A DNA stretch of 64,000 nucleotides from Chrysaora quinquecirrha (GCA_014526335.1 JACTAT010000021.1:4357533-4421532), one strand, 5' to 3'; shown: positions 43,988-55,330, numbered from the stretch's first letter. Made by a program: numbers and translations. Notes: generated by a model from the sequence alone, not told the origin.

Positions 43988-45800
43988 TACTTCTGACCAC
44001 CTCCTTACTCTCAAGGCACTAATAAATAAACATGTACATGATGATTCTAGAAAAAAAGTACACGCAGCATTCATAGACTTTCGTAAAGCTTTCGACAATG
44101 TTTGGCATAAAGGCCTCTTCCAAAAACTACGAAATAAAGGAATCGATGAAAAGTTTTTAGAAATTATACAGTGCATGTACCTCAATACTGAATGTGCTGT
44201 TAAACTAAACAATCAGTGCACAAACTTTTTTAAATGCTCTAAGGGTGTCCGGCAAGGATGTCCTCTGAGTCCTACACTCTTCAATTTATTCATAAACGAT
44301 CTTGTTGACGAACTTAACAAAAGTAACCCATCTCCTCTGAATCTTGGGCATGAACCAATAACCTGCCTATTTTACGCTGACGACCTAATCATTCTCTCTG
44401 CTTCTCATAATGGTTTACAAAAATGTCTAAATAGCCTCAGCGATTATTGTAAAAACTGGAAACTTCAAGTGAACAGCGATAAGTCTAAATGTATGACCTT
44501 TTATAAAAATAACACAAAATATAGACAATGTTTCTACATTAATGGTAATCCGCTGGAAAATGTGACTGAGTTCACTTACCTTGGTATCACTCTAAATGCG
44601 GCATGTAATTTTAAAGAATCACTACATATGCTTAGCAATAAAGCGAATCGCGCCCTACTAGCCCTTAACAGTAAGTTTAAACTCAAATACCTCCCGGTTA
44701 AAATAGCTCTAAAACTTTTTGATTCAATGATTGCCCCAATACTTTTGTATGGATCGGAAATTTGGGGGCCTTATCTTAATTTTAGCCAGAATGATTGGGA
44801 CAAAAACGAGATTGAAAAAATCCATACACAGTTTTTAAAACGCATACTTGGAGTAAACAGATCGACAACTAATGCCCTTGTAAGAGGGGATCTAGGCCGC
44901 TTCCCTTTAAACATCTCAGTAAGTTGTAGGACCAATAATTTCATAAAGCATATCTTACTTTACTCTGAGCCTGATTCACTTGTCACACAAGCTCTTGAAT
45001 ATGAAAGATCTATCACAAATCGGAAAACAATCATATCTTTCATTAACGAACTAACAGATGAACTAAAAACTAACGGATTAACCAATTCAACGCTAACCTC
45101 TCTTTCTAAGACTGCTACAAGAAAAGCATTAGAAACAAACTACATCATTTACTGGAGAACATATATAAATAACTGCTCTAAAGCTTTGACGTACAAATCC
45201 TATAAGAATCAAATAGCTTATGAAAATATCTAGACCTTATCCGGACTAGAAGACATAGAAGAATACTATCCAAACTTAGATTAAGTGACCACTGCCTCGC
45301 CATTGAAAAGGTAGGCACTGTAAACCGCCTGTTGATAGACATGAGAGATTCTGCAAATATTGCAAAAATGTTGTAGAAGATGAAATACACTTTATCTCAG
45401 TTTGTAACGAATACAGTTTTGAAAGAGAAAATTTCTCAAACCAAATTTATAGTCTTTGTCCAAACTTTACAAATATCCCTTCCACAGATCAACAGTTTAT
45501 ATATTTAATGACAAATGAAAACGAAGCCTTTTTAGAAAATTTCAGTGCCTTTCTGTATGATATTTACATTAAACGAACAACTTTAGATAAGTAAATCTTT
45601 ACTAATAAACTCTCCCTATAATAACAATAGTTTTGCTTTATATCTATCAATTATTGGTTAATTGAACTGCTTACTTTAGTTTAATTTTCTTTTTCAACTT
45701 GTTGTACCTTTTACATTTTGTATCTTTTTTTATTAGCTTTTTGACCATGTATCTAATGATATAGTGTCTTATAAAAATAAAAAAAAAAAAAAAAAAAAAT
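43988..45800 (+). pseudogene. 5'-truncated LINE reverse transcriptase (jockey/CR1-like) with poly(A) tail
   Basis: The frame from about 43989 to 45233 carries RT motifs in order: FIDFRKAFDNVWH (A), GVRQGCPLSPTLFNLF (B), FYADDLIIL (C), WKLQVNSDKSK (D) and FTYLGITL (E). After 45233 two frame changes are needed to reach a C-terminal Cys/His stretch (KYCKNVVEDEIHFISVC) that ends near 45595. A 3' region and an A-tract (45779-45799) follow. The near-identical TATAATTTAG (43978-43987) and TATTATTTAG (45801-45810) are a target-site duplication. No endonuclease or ORF1 is present: a dead, truncated copy. The clade is not resolved. Confidence 0.9.
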
Positions 45801-46065
45801 TATTATTTAGAGGGAAGAACAGGTAACGACACTCGCGCTTCTGACAAATTCCGTGTCAAAATCAACCCAAAGGAGAAGCTTGGTAGTCTAAAAAAGACTT
45901 TAAGGTAAGAAAATCCAAAATGTTTATGTCAACTTTTCAGATTTAGAGGTTAACTTTGAGTTAAGAAACTTAGAATCTTGCAGGGGAATTGTTTGATTCC
46001 TGAAAGACCTGAAAGCCGATCGTTTCTTTATTGTTGGTGTTATAACTACTTTTTATCAGCCTAAT

Positions 46066-46451
46066 TACACTTTATTTTTTAATACGCAACCGCTCAATAA
46101 GGATCTAGGGTTGAACTGACCTTAACATTAAGCAACTTGAGGGCTCAATTGAATTACTGTAAGCAACTAAGAAGTCAAACAACCAAACTTATATACTCTT
46201 TCTTGTTTTTATGATATTGTTTGTTCTTATGTTTGCATGCTGAAGTTAGTTAGCTAACGTTTTTCCAAAAGTTGTGCTTTAGGCCTAACAGTTGACGATT
46301 TTAACCCGCGAAGTCATGGGTTGTTATTAAGTACAAAAAATGTTAAGCAACTTTTAAGTCTTTAAGCAACTTTGAGGGCTGAAATTTCTGCAATTTTAAG
46401 CAACTTTGAAGGCTGGATGAGAGTCAAGTTGCTTATTAAAAAACAAGTGTA
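46066..46451. mobile_element. AAGCAAC-word element b in intron 1 of the carried gene
   Basis: TACACTTTATTTTTTAATAC, then CAACCGCTCAATAAGG...GTCAAGTTGCTTATTAAAAA and AAGTGTA. Matches 31910-32289. It lies wholly in the predicted intron 45905-46503. Confidence 0.88.
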
Positions 46452-46941
46452 TTCCTTTCAAAAGTTAAGTTTGAGATTGTGTAACTGTAGTTTTATTTCG
46501 TAGTGAACGTGCAGGATTGAGAGAAAGAGCAAAAACCCTGGGTCTTGGTGAGCACATCGAATTTCAAATAAACAGGTATCTTTGCAGCTATATACCACAG
46601 AAAACTTACAGTCAATGTCGCTATTTGTATTATCCATAAAGATAAAGAAAATACAACATTAGTCCAGCTAAGCTTTTGCAACGTTCGCCATGATTTCTCC
46701 CTTTTATTTCAGAGCAACAAAAGTTAATGGCAAAGTTGAACGTATAGCTATATTAACGGATCATCAGTTGGAACTAGAGATGCCACTGATTTGTGAGCCA
46801 TCAAGCCCGGATAAACTACAAGGTAAAATATTGATCTGCGGAATTGTGCTTTCAGCTTCAGTAACCATGGAAAGGGAAAATTTCATCCTGCTCATTTTTA
46901 AAAGAAACTAGTAAAAGAAACAAATTTTGACATTTTCGACT

Positions 46942-47332
46942 TACACGTATTTTTTTAAAAGAAACTAAGAAATTGATCCAGTACTGAAAGTTTCTTAAAA
47001 TTTCCAGATTTTGAGTACTGAAATCCTGAAAGTTTCTCAAGAGTTTTTTTGAATATCTATATTGGCAACATAGTTAGTCTATCTGAATGATGTTCCAAAC
47101 CCATTTATCGACCGTATTTGAATGCATATGGGTTTCCTATTTGTCTGCTTGCTACAGAAATGCTTTATTGCAGACGAAACACAGGAAATAAGGAGAGAAT
47201 GTTTCGCAGATTGACGTGAAAACTGAAAAGCTTCCTACGTTACAAAAAATCGAGCACTGGAGTTTCTTAAATTTTTGGCCACTCGAGAGTCTGGGTTTCT
47301 TATAACGAGTTTCTTATAAAAAAATACGTGTA
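46942..47332. mobile_element. AAGAAAC-word element in intron 3 of the carried gene
   Basis: TACACGTATTTTTTTAAAAG, AAAC...GTTTCTTATAACGAGTTTCT, ATACGTGTA. The scaffold (GGCAACATAGTTA, TGTTCCAAACCCATTTATCG) matches 19875. It lies in the predicted intron between 46823 and about 47488. Confidence 0.9.
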
Positions 47333-48799
47333 GAGCCAACAATTTCGTGCATATTAGTCTAGCAGAGGGTTTTATTTTTGTATAAATAGGTCTAGCGAAG
47401 AGTGTAAGTTTCTAGGAAAAAATTCTGCAGTCTAGCCAACGGTACAATTTTGAATATGCGGCGGCACACCCCTAGCCAAGAACTTTAGTCAAGGACATAG
47501 AGGTCATGAGAGGGTGGGCCACTGCATTTGGTGCAGCTGTAAGGCAAAGATCGGTTCGCCAGGAAACAACAATGGCAAAGCATGGTTCACTCCCTGAATA
47601 TGTTCAACAATTTACCGAAACAGTGACAGATAAAGTACGTCTCAGGGATATGCAGCCAAGTGCTCCAGAAATCTCAAATTGTATTACAGAGGCCATTTTA
47701 GAGGAGGATGACATAACCGATGAAGAAGTTGAATTTGACACTGAAGATGAAGAGGAAATGGACAAGCATCCCGGTGGCCTAACGGAGGAGGAAAGTAAGG
47801 AGGAAACCTTTGGACAAAATGAGGTAGGGGATTCAACAAATTTCTTGCTGGGGGCAAGATCAAGATTTGGAAGAGCAGTGCGCTTTAACAACAGGTTGTT
47901 ATTCTAAAAAGGTACGAATTTTTTAATCCTTCTTTACAATACAAGAATATTAATTTACGCTGGTTCAAGAAACTGAATTTTGACAATTTTTGTCGCTTTT
48001 CAATAATAAATGCAAAGAATGGCTTATTTAGTGGACGTGTTTAGGTCTTTAGGGAATACTGTAACAGTCATCAAAGTCAGCACTCAGCAGAGAGATGCTT
48101 TCATTTAACCAACCAATATCTATCTGCTGTCGGCAAGGGTTATAAGATTTTCTTTACCGAATCGGGTAAAGTTTTGAAAACTTTATTCGTTCGGGAAAAT
48201 TTTTTTTACTGAATCGGGTAAAATTTGGCAAAAAACGTAACCTGATCGGGAAAAGAGTTTGAAAACTCGTATTAGCAGGCTGCAGGGGGTGTTTTTGACG
48301 AAATTATAAGATCTACGCACCGGAAAGCCTGGAAGGAGAAGTTGGATAAAGATGGAACGAAATTCCTATACACTGGTAGCTATTTTGTGTGGTAATAGCA
48401 ATAACAGTACTATTATTTTTAGTTTGCAGCACTTTGCGGTATTTTGCATTTTTTTCATGCGGTATTCGGGATTCAGGTAGTTTTTCATACGGTATTACGG
48501 TAATGCGACCCCCCCGAAGTACCCCTCTTTACAAGAACCATCAGGCTGAAATTTTGGTCAGGACTTTTTGCCATCTCCAAAGCTATTAGAGATAAGCACA
48601 CGAAAAGTTCACCAGCGTGAAACCCTTGCCTGAATACACATTTTAGACATGTTTTTGAGAAGATGGGGGGGGGCGGGGGTGATAAATCGGTGAGAAATCA
48701 CTTCAAAAGTAAGAAACATGCAGGCTTAAATCGAAGCCGAGTGTTCTTACAAGAAAAAAGCGTGTATCGTTCGTAGAAGCAATTTATTGTGTGTAGTTG

Positions 48800-48928
48800 T
48801 AGACAAATCAATGTTAAAATAAGAATACCATTAAGAACACTCGAGCTTAAAAGTATCTAAAACGATGCCAAAATGTAAGAACATCGAGCCTCGGCAAAAA
48901 TTATATCGCTCTTATGAATAGGAGTGTA
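48800..48928. mobile_element. AAGAACA-word element fragment
   Basis: AAGAATACCATTAAGAACAC, GTAAGAACATCGAGCCTCGG and a right end CGCTCTTATGAATAGGAGTG, TA. The left end is missing. Confidence 0.5.
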
Positions 48929-49239
48929 TTGTGTGTAGTTAGAAAAATCTCGAAAAAGCAAGCAAAAAGACATGCTACGAGTCGTCTTTAGAGAAAATTC
49001 TTGCTATTTTGATTTTGAATTCTAGCAGCTTGAAAGTCGGACAGTTCCTTTCCTTCTCCATTTTCAAATTGATAGACCATTTCATGTTGACCGAAGAAAA
49101 AGCATGACCAATTTTTTTTAATTATTCTCCTTCGAATCTTTAAGTCCCTCCAACTATAAATGATTTTTATATTGATATTGAAGCCAGCTGAACGCTAACC
49201 CAAACCTCTGCCAGGCTCACGTTAAACGCAACCGTAAAA

Positions 49240-49513
49240 TACACTCGTTTCTATAAGAACAATTTTGTAAGAACACGAGCCTGGATTTTGCCCATATTTG
49301 AAGAACAAAGTAAGAAAAGCGGAGGCTTGCCTTTGCATAAGCCCTAAGAATATCAGCTTAATATGAAAGTAAAACATCCACACTGAACGTAAAAAAGCAA
49401 GTGAACAAAGAAATAGACAAGCATGCAGCATTTTGACAAACCTAGCACCGCTCAAGACATTGATTGGAAATTATAGTAAGATGTCTAAGTAACCAAGGAA
49501 TAAAGAACAGATA
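49240..49513. mobile_element. AAGAACA-word element, first of a tandem pair (right end lost)
   Basis: TACACTCGTTTCTATAAGAA, AAGAACACGAGCCTGGATTT, TAGCACCGCTC. It breaks off at GGAATAAAGAACAGATAAAA where the next copy starts. Confidence 0.8.
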
Positions 49514-49516
49514 AAA

Positions 49517-49870
49517 TACACTCGTTTTTATAAAAAAAATTTTATAAGAACACGAGCCTGGATTTTGTCCAGATTTTAAGAACAAAGTGAGAAAACGCTG
49601 AGGCTTGCCTTTGCATAAGCCCTAAGAATATCAGCTTAATATGAAAGTAAGACAGTCAGACTGAACGTAAAAAGCAAGTGAACAAAATAATAGACAAACA
49701 TGCTGCATTTTTACACAAACCTAGTACGACCCCAGACATTCATTGGAAAATATACTAAAATGTCTTAGTAACCAAGGAATTAAGAACAGATCAAGAACAT
49801 TTCATGCTCAAAAACAGCAAAAACTTAAGAACAGTCAGCCTCGATCAAAATCTCGATAAAAAAGAGTGTA
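49517..49870. mobile_element. AAGAACA-word element, second of a tandem pair (intact)
   Basis: TACACTCGTTTTTATAAA...TCGATCAAAATCTCGATAAA, AAGAGTGTA. Same orientation as, and close similarity to, the preceding copy. Confidence 0.88.
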
Positions 49871-50532
49871 ACAAAGCAAATATAACGGTTGAAAGAAAAA
49901 CTTACAATTCTCAATGATTTATAGGTCCTGTCAAAGATCTCTTCAAATAAACTTGTCACTCAGTTAAAAACTGTCTCGAATAAACTTTATGATAAATGAC
50001 TTCAAGTAAATTATGTCACCCAAAGGAACATGGGTCTCAGTCAGTGGTAATCAGACAACGCATGGCATTCCATGTGGATTCGTGGGGTGAATAAGCCAAC
50101 AACAAGATGGCCGCTTTTTCTGTCGTGGCGGCTCCCCGAAGCGTCCGCGGTTAGGAGTTTTCCTAAAGGATTCTCTTCACCAGTGTAAATCTACTCACCT
50201 TAGCATGCCTCAGGAAAAACGGGGGTACACCAGTTTCATTCAGTGTTATTTAACAGTAACAGTCCTTAACAGGAAAGACACATGTCTGCAGACACTCGAA
50301 ACGATAGTAGCTACGTTGTAACATATAGAATATGTAGCCTGAGATGTGATGTTCAAAAATACAATTCAGCTTTAATGGACTTTGACAAAACAATTTAAGA
50401 AAATTTCCAGCAAAAATTGGATGACAAACTGAGCTTGGCTAACCCTCCAGCCAACTATAAGGATATTTTTATAGACACCAAGTCACAAACCTTCTTAAGT
50501 ATATTTAGAAAATACTAAAACCGAGGGGTAAT

Positions 50533-50891
50533 TACACTCTTTTTTTTATAAGAACCAGGAAATTTTAATCGAGGCTGGCTGTTCTTAAATTTTTGCCGTT
50601 TTTGAGCCTAAAATGTTCTTAATCTGTTCTTAATTCCTTGATTACTAAGATATCTATATTTTTCAATAAATGTCTAGGGTGGTACTAGGTTTGTGCGAAA
50701 ATGCAGCATTCTCGTCTATTTCTCTGTTTGCTTGCTTTTTACGTTCAATTTGACTGTTTTACTTACATTTCGCTGATATTCTTAGGGCTTTTGAAAAGTC
50801 CAGTCTCAGCTTGTTCTTGTTTTGTTCTAAAAATCTGGGCAAAATCCAGGCTCGTGTTCTTATAAAATTGTTCTTATAAAAAAAGAGTGTA
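50533..50891. mobile_element. Small TIR element, AAGAACA word subfamily (intact)
   Basis: TACACTC plus T-tract, ATAAGAACCAGG...TTCTTATAAAATTGTTCTTA, AAGAGTGTA. Doubled word at the right end; TGTTCTTAATCTGTTCTTAA inside. 359 bp. Confidence 0.93.
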
Positions 50892-51075
50892 ACACGTTTT
50901 TTTACGAAACTTTTAATAAGGAACCAAGGTTTACATGCAACTTTCAGTAGCTACTCTAAAGCGCCTAATTCCTGGGGTTTTGGAATAAGTGGGACTATTC
51001 TAAATTTGAATACACGTTGTTGAGTTTTTAGGGAAGTACCTATATGATGGAAAATATGTTGCAATATGTGCTAGT

Positions 51076-51180
51076 TACACGTATTTTTTTTTAGAAGAAA
51101 CTCTTTATAAGAAACCCAGACTCTCGAATGACCGAGTGCTACCTCCCTTGTAAAGACCTTCCTTATAAAAAATGCGTGTA
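51076..51180. mobile_element. Deletion derivative of an AAGAAAC-word element (105 bp)
   Basis: TACACGTA plus T-tract, GAAGAAACTCTTTATAAGAA, CCCAGACTCTCGAATG, then CCTTCCTTATAAAA and GCGTGTA. Both ends remain but the middle is lost. Confidence 0.75.
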
Positions 51181-51686
51181 TGTTTCATACAACGAGAACC
51201 ACCACTAGCTTTTTTGAATGACAGGAAACCACAAGGCAAAATATCAAGCAAAAATTTCAACATCGATTTTTTTTTCAGACATTTGAGATGCCTTCGTGGG
51301 AATTTTAGCACAACACCTAAGATTTTGGGGATATTTCGACTCATGCTAAAGTGAAAATCCTTAGATTTCGAACGAATTTCCAGCCTCTTTCATCAAACGA
51401 TTAAAAACTGTTAGCTTTGCATTAAGGTACGATTACAATGGCTGTGTATGCCTGCGGTATTAAATCCTTCGTTTCCGTCAGATTCTTAATAAATAAGTCT
51501 AGTAATCATTTCTCAGTATGAGATACCTGTGACTAACGATGTCCTAATAGGCGTTTTTCCGTGCCTAAAAATGCATTGACAGACGTAACTGATAATGATT
51601 CCTAATGGAGAATTACTTTCACGGGATTGCTCTAGCTTTTTCTTGTTTTTCTTTCATAAGTAAGGCAAATTGCAATGTCCCTTTCA

Positions 51687-54612
51687 GGGAGTCTACAAAA
51701 CGAAAACCGAAGAACGAAGAACAACAAAACGAAGACCGAAGACAGAAGACAATATCCAAATACAATACAATGAAATACGCTTTTACGAAACATAATCAAC
51801 GATCAACACAACAAGCAAAAGAAATAGATTAAACCGCCAAGATGACTAAAGTCGATGTCTTCGTTTTAAAGAAAAATGGCCAAAATCTTTAAAACGAAGA
51901 CATCTCTATAAAACCAAGAAAAACCGCAATCTTTGGTCTAAATCATGAATACTTGCATTTATAACGTCCAGAGCACCCTATAAACCAAATATCACAACTA
52001 ACTAAGCTCGTGGGGATGACTAAAGTCAATGTCTTCGTTTTAAAGAAAAATGGCCAAAATCTGTAAAACAAAGACATCTCTATAAAACCAAGAAAAACCG
52101 CAATCTTTGGTCTAAATCATGAATACTTGCATTTATAACGTCCAGAGCACCCTATAAACCAAATATCACAACTAACTAAGCTCGTGGGGATGACTAAAGT
52201 CAATGTCTTCGTTTTAAAGAAAAATGGCCAAAATCTGTAAAACGAAGACAGGGCGAAGACATCTCTATAAAACCAAGAAAAACCGCAATCTTTGGTCTAA
52301 ATCATGAATACTTGCATTTATAACGTCCAGAGCACCCTATAAACCAAATATCACAACTAACTAAGCTCGTGGGGATGACTAAAGTCAATGTCTTCGTTTT
52401 AAAGAAAAATGGCCAAAATCTGTAAAACAAAGACATCTCTATAAAACCAAGAAAAACCGCAATCTTTGGTCTAAATCATGAATACTTGCATTTATAACGT
52501 CCAGAGCACCCTATAAACCAAATATCACAACTAACTAAGCTCGTGGGGATGACTAAAGTCAATGTCTTCGTTTTAAAGAAAAATGGCCAAAATCTGTAAA
52601 ACGAAGACATCTCTATAAAACCAAGAAAAACCGCAATCTTTGGTCTAGATCATGAATACTTGCATTTATAACGTCCAGAGCACTCTATAAACCAAATATC
52701 ACAACTACACGTATTTTTGTTTATAAGAAACTCGTTAGAAGAAACCCAGACTCTCGAATTGCCAAAACTTTAAGCAACTCTAGTACTGGAAAATTTTTAG
52801 CCAAGAAAGTTTTCACCTCAGCCTGCTAAATATTTCATTAAATTTACTGTGTTTTGCCCGCTCTAAAAATTTTTGTGACATGGAGACAAATTAAAAAGCC
52901 ACAAGCATCCAAATACGATCGATAAATAGGTTTAAACGTCATTCAGATAAAATAACTGTCACTAATATAGATAGATATTCAAGAAACCCGTAAGAAACTT
53001 TCAGTGCCCAAAATCTGAAAATTTCAAGAAACTTTCACTACTGGATCAATTTTATAGTTTCTTATAAAAAATAAGTGTAACCAATCTAGTGTGCTCTGGA
53101 CGTTATGAATGCAAATATTCGTGATCTAGACCAAAGAAATCGTTTAAAGAATGCGTTTTTTTGGTTTTATAGAGATGTCTTCGTTTTACAGATTTTGGCC
53201 ATTTTTCTTTAAAACGAAGACATTGACTTTAGTCATCCCCACGAGCTTGGTTAGTTGTGATATTTGGTTTATAGAGTGCTCTGGACATTATAAATGCAAA
53301 TATTCATGATCTAGACCAAAGAAATCGTTTAAAGAATGCGTTTTTTTGGTTTTATAGAGATGTCTTCGTTTTACAGATTTTGGCCATTTTTCTTTAAAAC
53401 GAAGACATTGACTTAACTCATCCCCACGAGCTTGGTTAGTTGTGATATTTGGTTTATAGAGTGCTCTGGACGTTATAAATGCAAGTATTCATGATTTAGA
53501 CCAAAGATTGCGGTTTTTCTTGGTTTTATAGAGATGTCTTCGTTTTACAGATTTTGGCCATTTTTCTTTAAAACGAAGACATCGACTTTAGTCATCCCCA
53601 CGAGCTTAGTTAGTTGTGATATTTGGTTTATAGAGTGCTCTGGACGTTATAAATGCAAGTATTCATGATTTAGACCAGGGATTGGTTTATTTTTGGTTTT
53701 ATAGAGATGTTTTCGTTTTACAGATTTTGGCCATTTTTCTTTAAAACGAAGACATTGACTTTGGTCATCCCCACGAGCTTAGTTAGTTGTGATATTTGGT
53801 TTATAGGGTGCTCTGGACGTTATAAATGCAAGTATTCATGATTTAGACCAGGGATTGGTTTATTTTTGGTTTTATAGAGATGTCTTCGTTTTACAAATTT
53901 TGGCCATTTTTCTTTAAAACGAAGACATCGACTTTGGTCATCCCCACGAGCTTAGTTAGTTGTGATATTTGGTTTATAGGGTGCTCTGGACGTTATAAAT
54001 GCAAGTATTCATGATCTAGACCAAAGATTGCGGTTTTTCTTGGTTTTATAGAGATGTCTTCGTTTTACAGATTTTGGCCATTTTTCTTTAATACGAAGAC
54101 ATCGACTTTAGTCATCCCCACGAGCTTAATTAGTTGTGATATTTGGTTTATAGGGTGCTCTTGACGTTATAAATGCAAGTATTCATGATTTAGACCAAAG
54201 ATTGCGGTTTTTCTTGGTTTTATAGAGATGTCTTCGTTTTACAGATTTTGGCCATTTTTCTTTAAAACGAAGACATTGACTTTAGTCATCCCCACGAGCT
54301 TAGTTAGTTGTGATATTTGGTTTATAGGGTGCTCTGGACGTTATAAATGCAAGTATTCATGATCTAGACCAAATTTTATAGAGATGTCTTCGACTTTAGT
54401 CATCGACATCGATATCGACTTTAGTCATCTTGGCGGTTTAATCTATTTCTTTTGCTTGTTGTCTTGATCGTTGATTATGTTTCGTAAAAGCGTATTTCAT
54501 TGTATTGTATTTGGATATTGTCTTCGGTCTTCGGTCTTCGTTTTGTTGTTCTTCGTTCTTCGGTTTTCGTTTTGTTGTTCTTCGTTCTTCGGTTTTCGTT
54601 TTGTAGACTCCC
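51687..54612. mobile_element. 2.9-kb foldback element with arms of 174-bp tandem repeats and 10-bp target duplication
   Basis: TIRs GGGAGTCTACAAAACGAAAA and the inverse CGTTTTGTAGACTCCC are flanked by GTCCCTTTCA on both sides (51677-51686 and 54613-54622). The arms continue with GAAGAACGAAGAAC-type words, then AAAGAAATAGATTAAACCGC and tandem units. Left arm: GATGACTAAAGT at 51841, 52015, 52189, 52374 and 52548 (period 174, once 185). Right arm: inverted units from 53232 to 54398 (periods about 173-186). Each full unit holds a hairpin with stem GATGTCTTCGTTTTA. A 9-11-bp duplication suggests a Mutator-like source. No coding region. Confidence 0.9.
52706..53079. mobile_element. AAGAAAC-word element at the turn of the foldback element
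   Basis: TACACGTATTTTTGTTTATA, AGAAACTCG...TTATAGTTTCTTATAAAAAA, TAAGTGTA. Inverted relative to 46942. It sits in the spacer between the two arms. Confidence 0.88.
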
Positions 54613-54636
54613 GTCCCTTTCAGGGGCAACTTGATG

Positions 54637-54774
54637 TTCTCTCTTTTATAAGAATACAGTCTATAAGAATATTCAGGCTCAAAATTACCAAAGAACAATG
54701 GAAATTTAAGAATAACAATGGAAAAGTTTGAGCCTCGGCAAAAATTAGGATATTCTCATAAAAAAAAGTGTGTA
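54637..54774. mobile_element. Short AAGAATA-word element
   Basis: TTCTCTCTTTTATAAGAATA, CAGTCTATAAGAATATTCAG...GGATATTCTCATAAAAAAAA, GTGTGTA. It starts 15 bp after the foldback target duplication. The left outer end is decayed. Confidence 0.65.
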
Positions 54775-54839
54775 TTGCATATAGATCTATGTAAAAGACC
54801 CACTGAATCTTACGGTGCGTGGTTTTTATTTTTATTTGG

Positions 54840-55330
54840 GCAACAGATTTCGCCCTTGGCCAGTCTTGTTCTCTTGAGCTCCGACTAGAAATGATCTCTC
54901 TTTTTGTCAACCCCCCTCTCTTATTGCTACGACTCTTCTCCTTATGGACCCCTAATGCGTATAGAACCTTACCAAGCCAGCTTCTCTTGAGACTCTCATT
55001 TACCCACAAGAACAGATTGGAAATAACCTCCCTATCAATCCCCCCCCAAGTATTGCCACGACTCTTCTCCTTATAGACCCCTAATGCGCATTAAACCTTA
55101 AGAAGCTATCTTCTGTTCTCTTGAGACTCTCATCTACCCACAAGAACAGATTGGAAATGACCTCACTATCAACACCCACACCCATCATCAATTATTGCCA
55201 CGACCCTTATCCTTTTGACACCAAAAACTGCAGTAAAAACCATTTTCCCTCCTGTCTTCATAAGCGAAGGTTGGAAAGAATCCCTCTGTCAAACCCCTTC
55301 CCATTATTTCTACGAAGTGAAATGCAAAAC
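54840..55330. repeat. Tandem repeat of about 130 bp, 3-4 copies
   Basis: ACGACTCTTCTCCTTAT recurs at 54930 and 55059, and as ACGACCCTTATCC at about 55200. TCTTGAGACTCTCATTTACC, CACAAGAACAGATTGGAAAT and GACCCCTAATGCG recur at the same spacing. No reading frame is conserved. Confidence 0.75.

Larger units (their letters stand above)
43939..47907 (+). pseudogene. Unknown four-exon gene carried by the TIR element, exon 1 broken by a LINE
   Basis: Exons inferred from splice sites in matching phase: exon 1 43939-43987 and 45811-45904 (split by the LINE), donor AAG|GTAAGA; exon 2 46504-46575 (GLRERAKTLGLGEHIEFQIN); exon 3 46713-46822 (ATKVNGKVERIAILTDHQLE); exon 4 from 47501, or from 47489, to the stop at 47907. 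Each join keeps frame, giving about 243-247 residues. The C-terminal exon has a strongly acidic run (EEDDITDEEVEFDTEDEEE) and a basic tail (GARSRFGRAVRFNNRLLF). I do not recognise the family; no DDE or HUH transposase motif is seen. It could be an accessory ORF, a captured host gene, or a remnant with the transposase deleted. Confidence 0.65.
43624..48527. mobile_element. 4.9-kb TIR element (GAGGGGTACTTCGGGG) carrying a spliced gene
   Basis: The ends GAGGGGTACTTCGGGG and CCCCGAAGTACCCCTC are flanked by TTTACA on both sides (43618-43623 and 48528-48533). The exact duplication could be 4-6 bp, because the flanking A/T is ambiguous. Subterminal GCGGTAT words cluster at both ends (about eight at 43638-43750; several at 48430-48500). 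It holds one spliced gene (43939-47907) and later insertions. No recognised transposase, so the superfamily is open. Confidence 0.8.
43589..48766. mobile_element. Outermost small TIR element (AAGAAC word), split by the 4.9-kb element
   Basis: Left piece 43589-43623: TACACGC plus T-tract, CTTATAAGAACAACC. Right piece 48528-48766: AAGAACCATCAGG...GTTCTTACAAGAAAAAAGCG and TGTA. Without the insert it is about 268 bp. It gives the oldest layer of the nest. Confidence 0.8.

Noticed and set aside
51605..51832. Frame MENYFHGIALAF... running into the foldback element
   Set aside because: The second half is the terminal repeat of the foldback element, and a homologous frame appears at the other end (54438-54698), so it is repeat sequence.
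51841..54432. Possible CRISPR or centromeric satellite
   Set aside because: The arrays are inverted, bounded by TIRs and a target duplication, which fits a foldback mobile element better.
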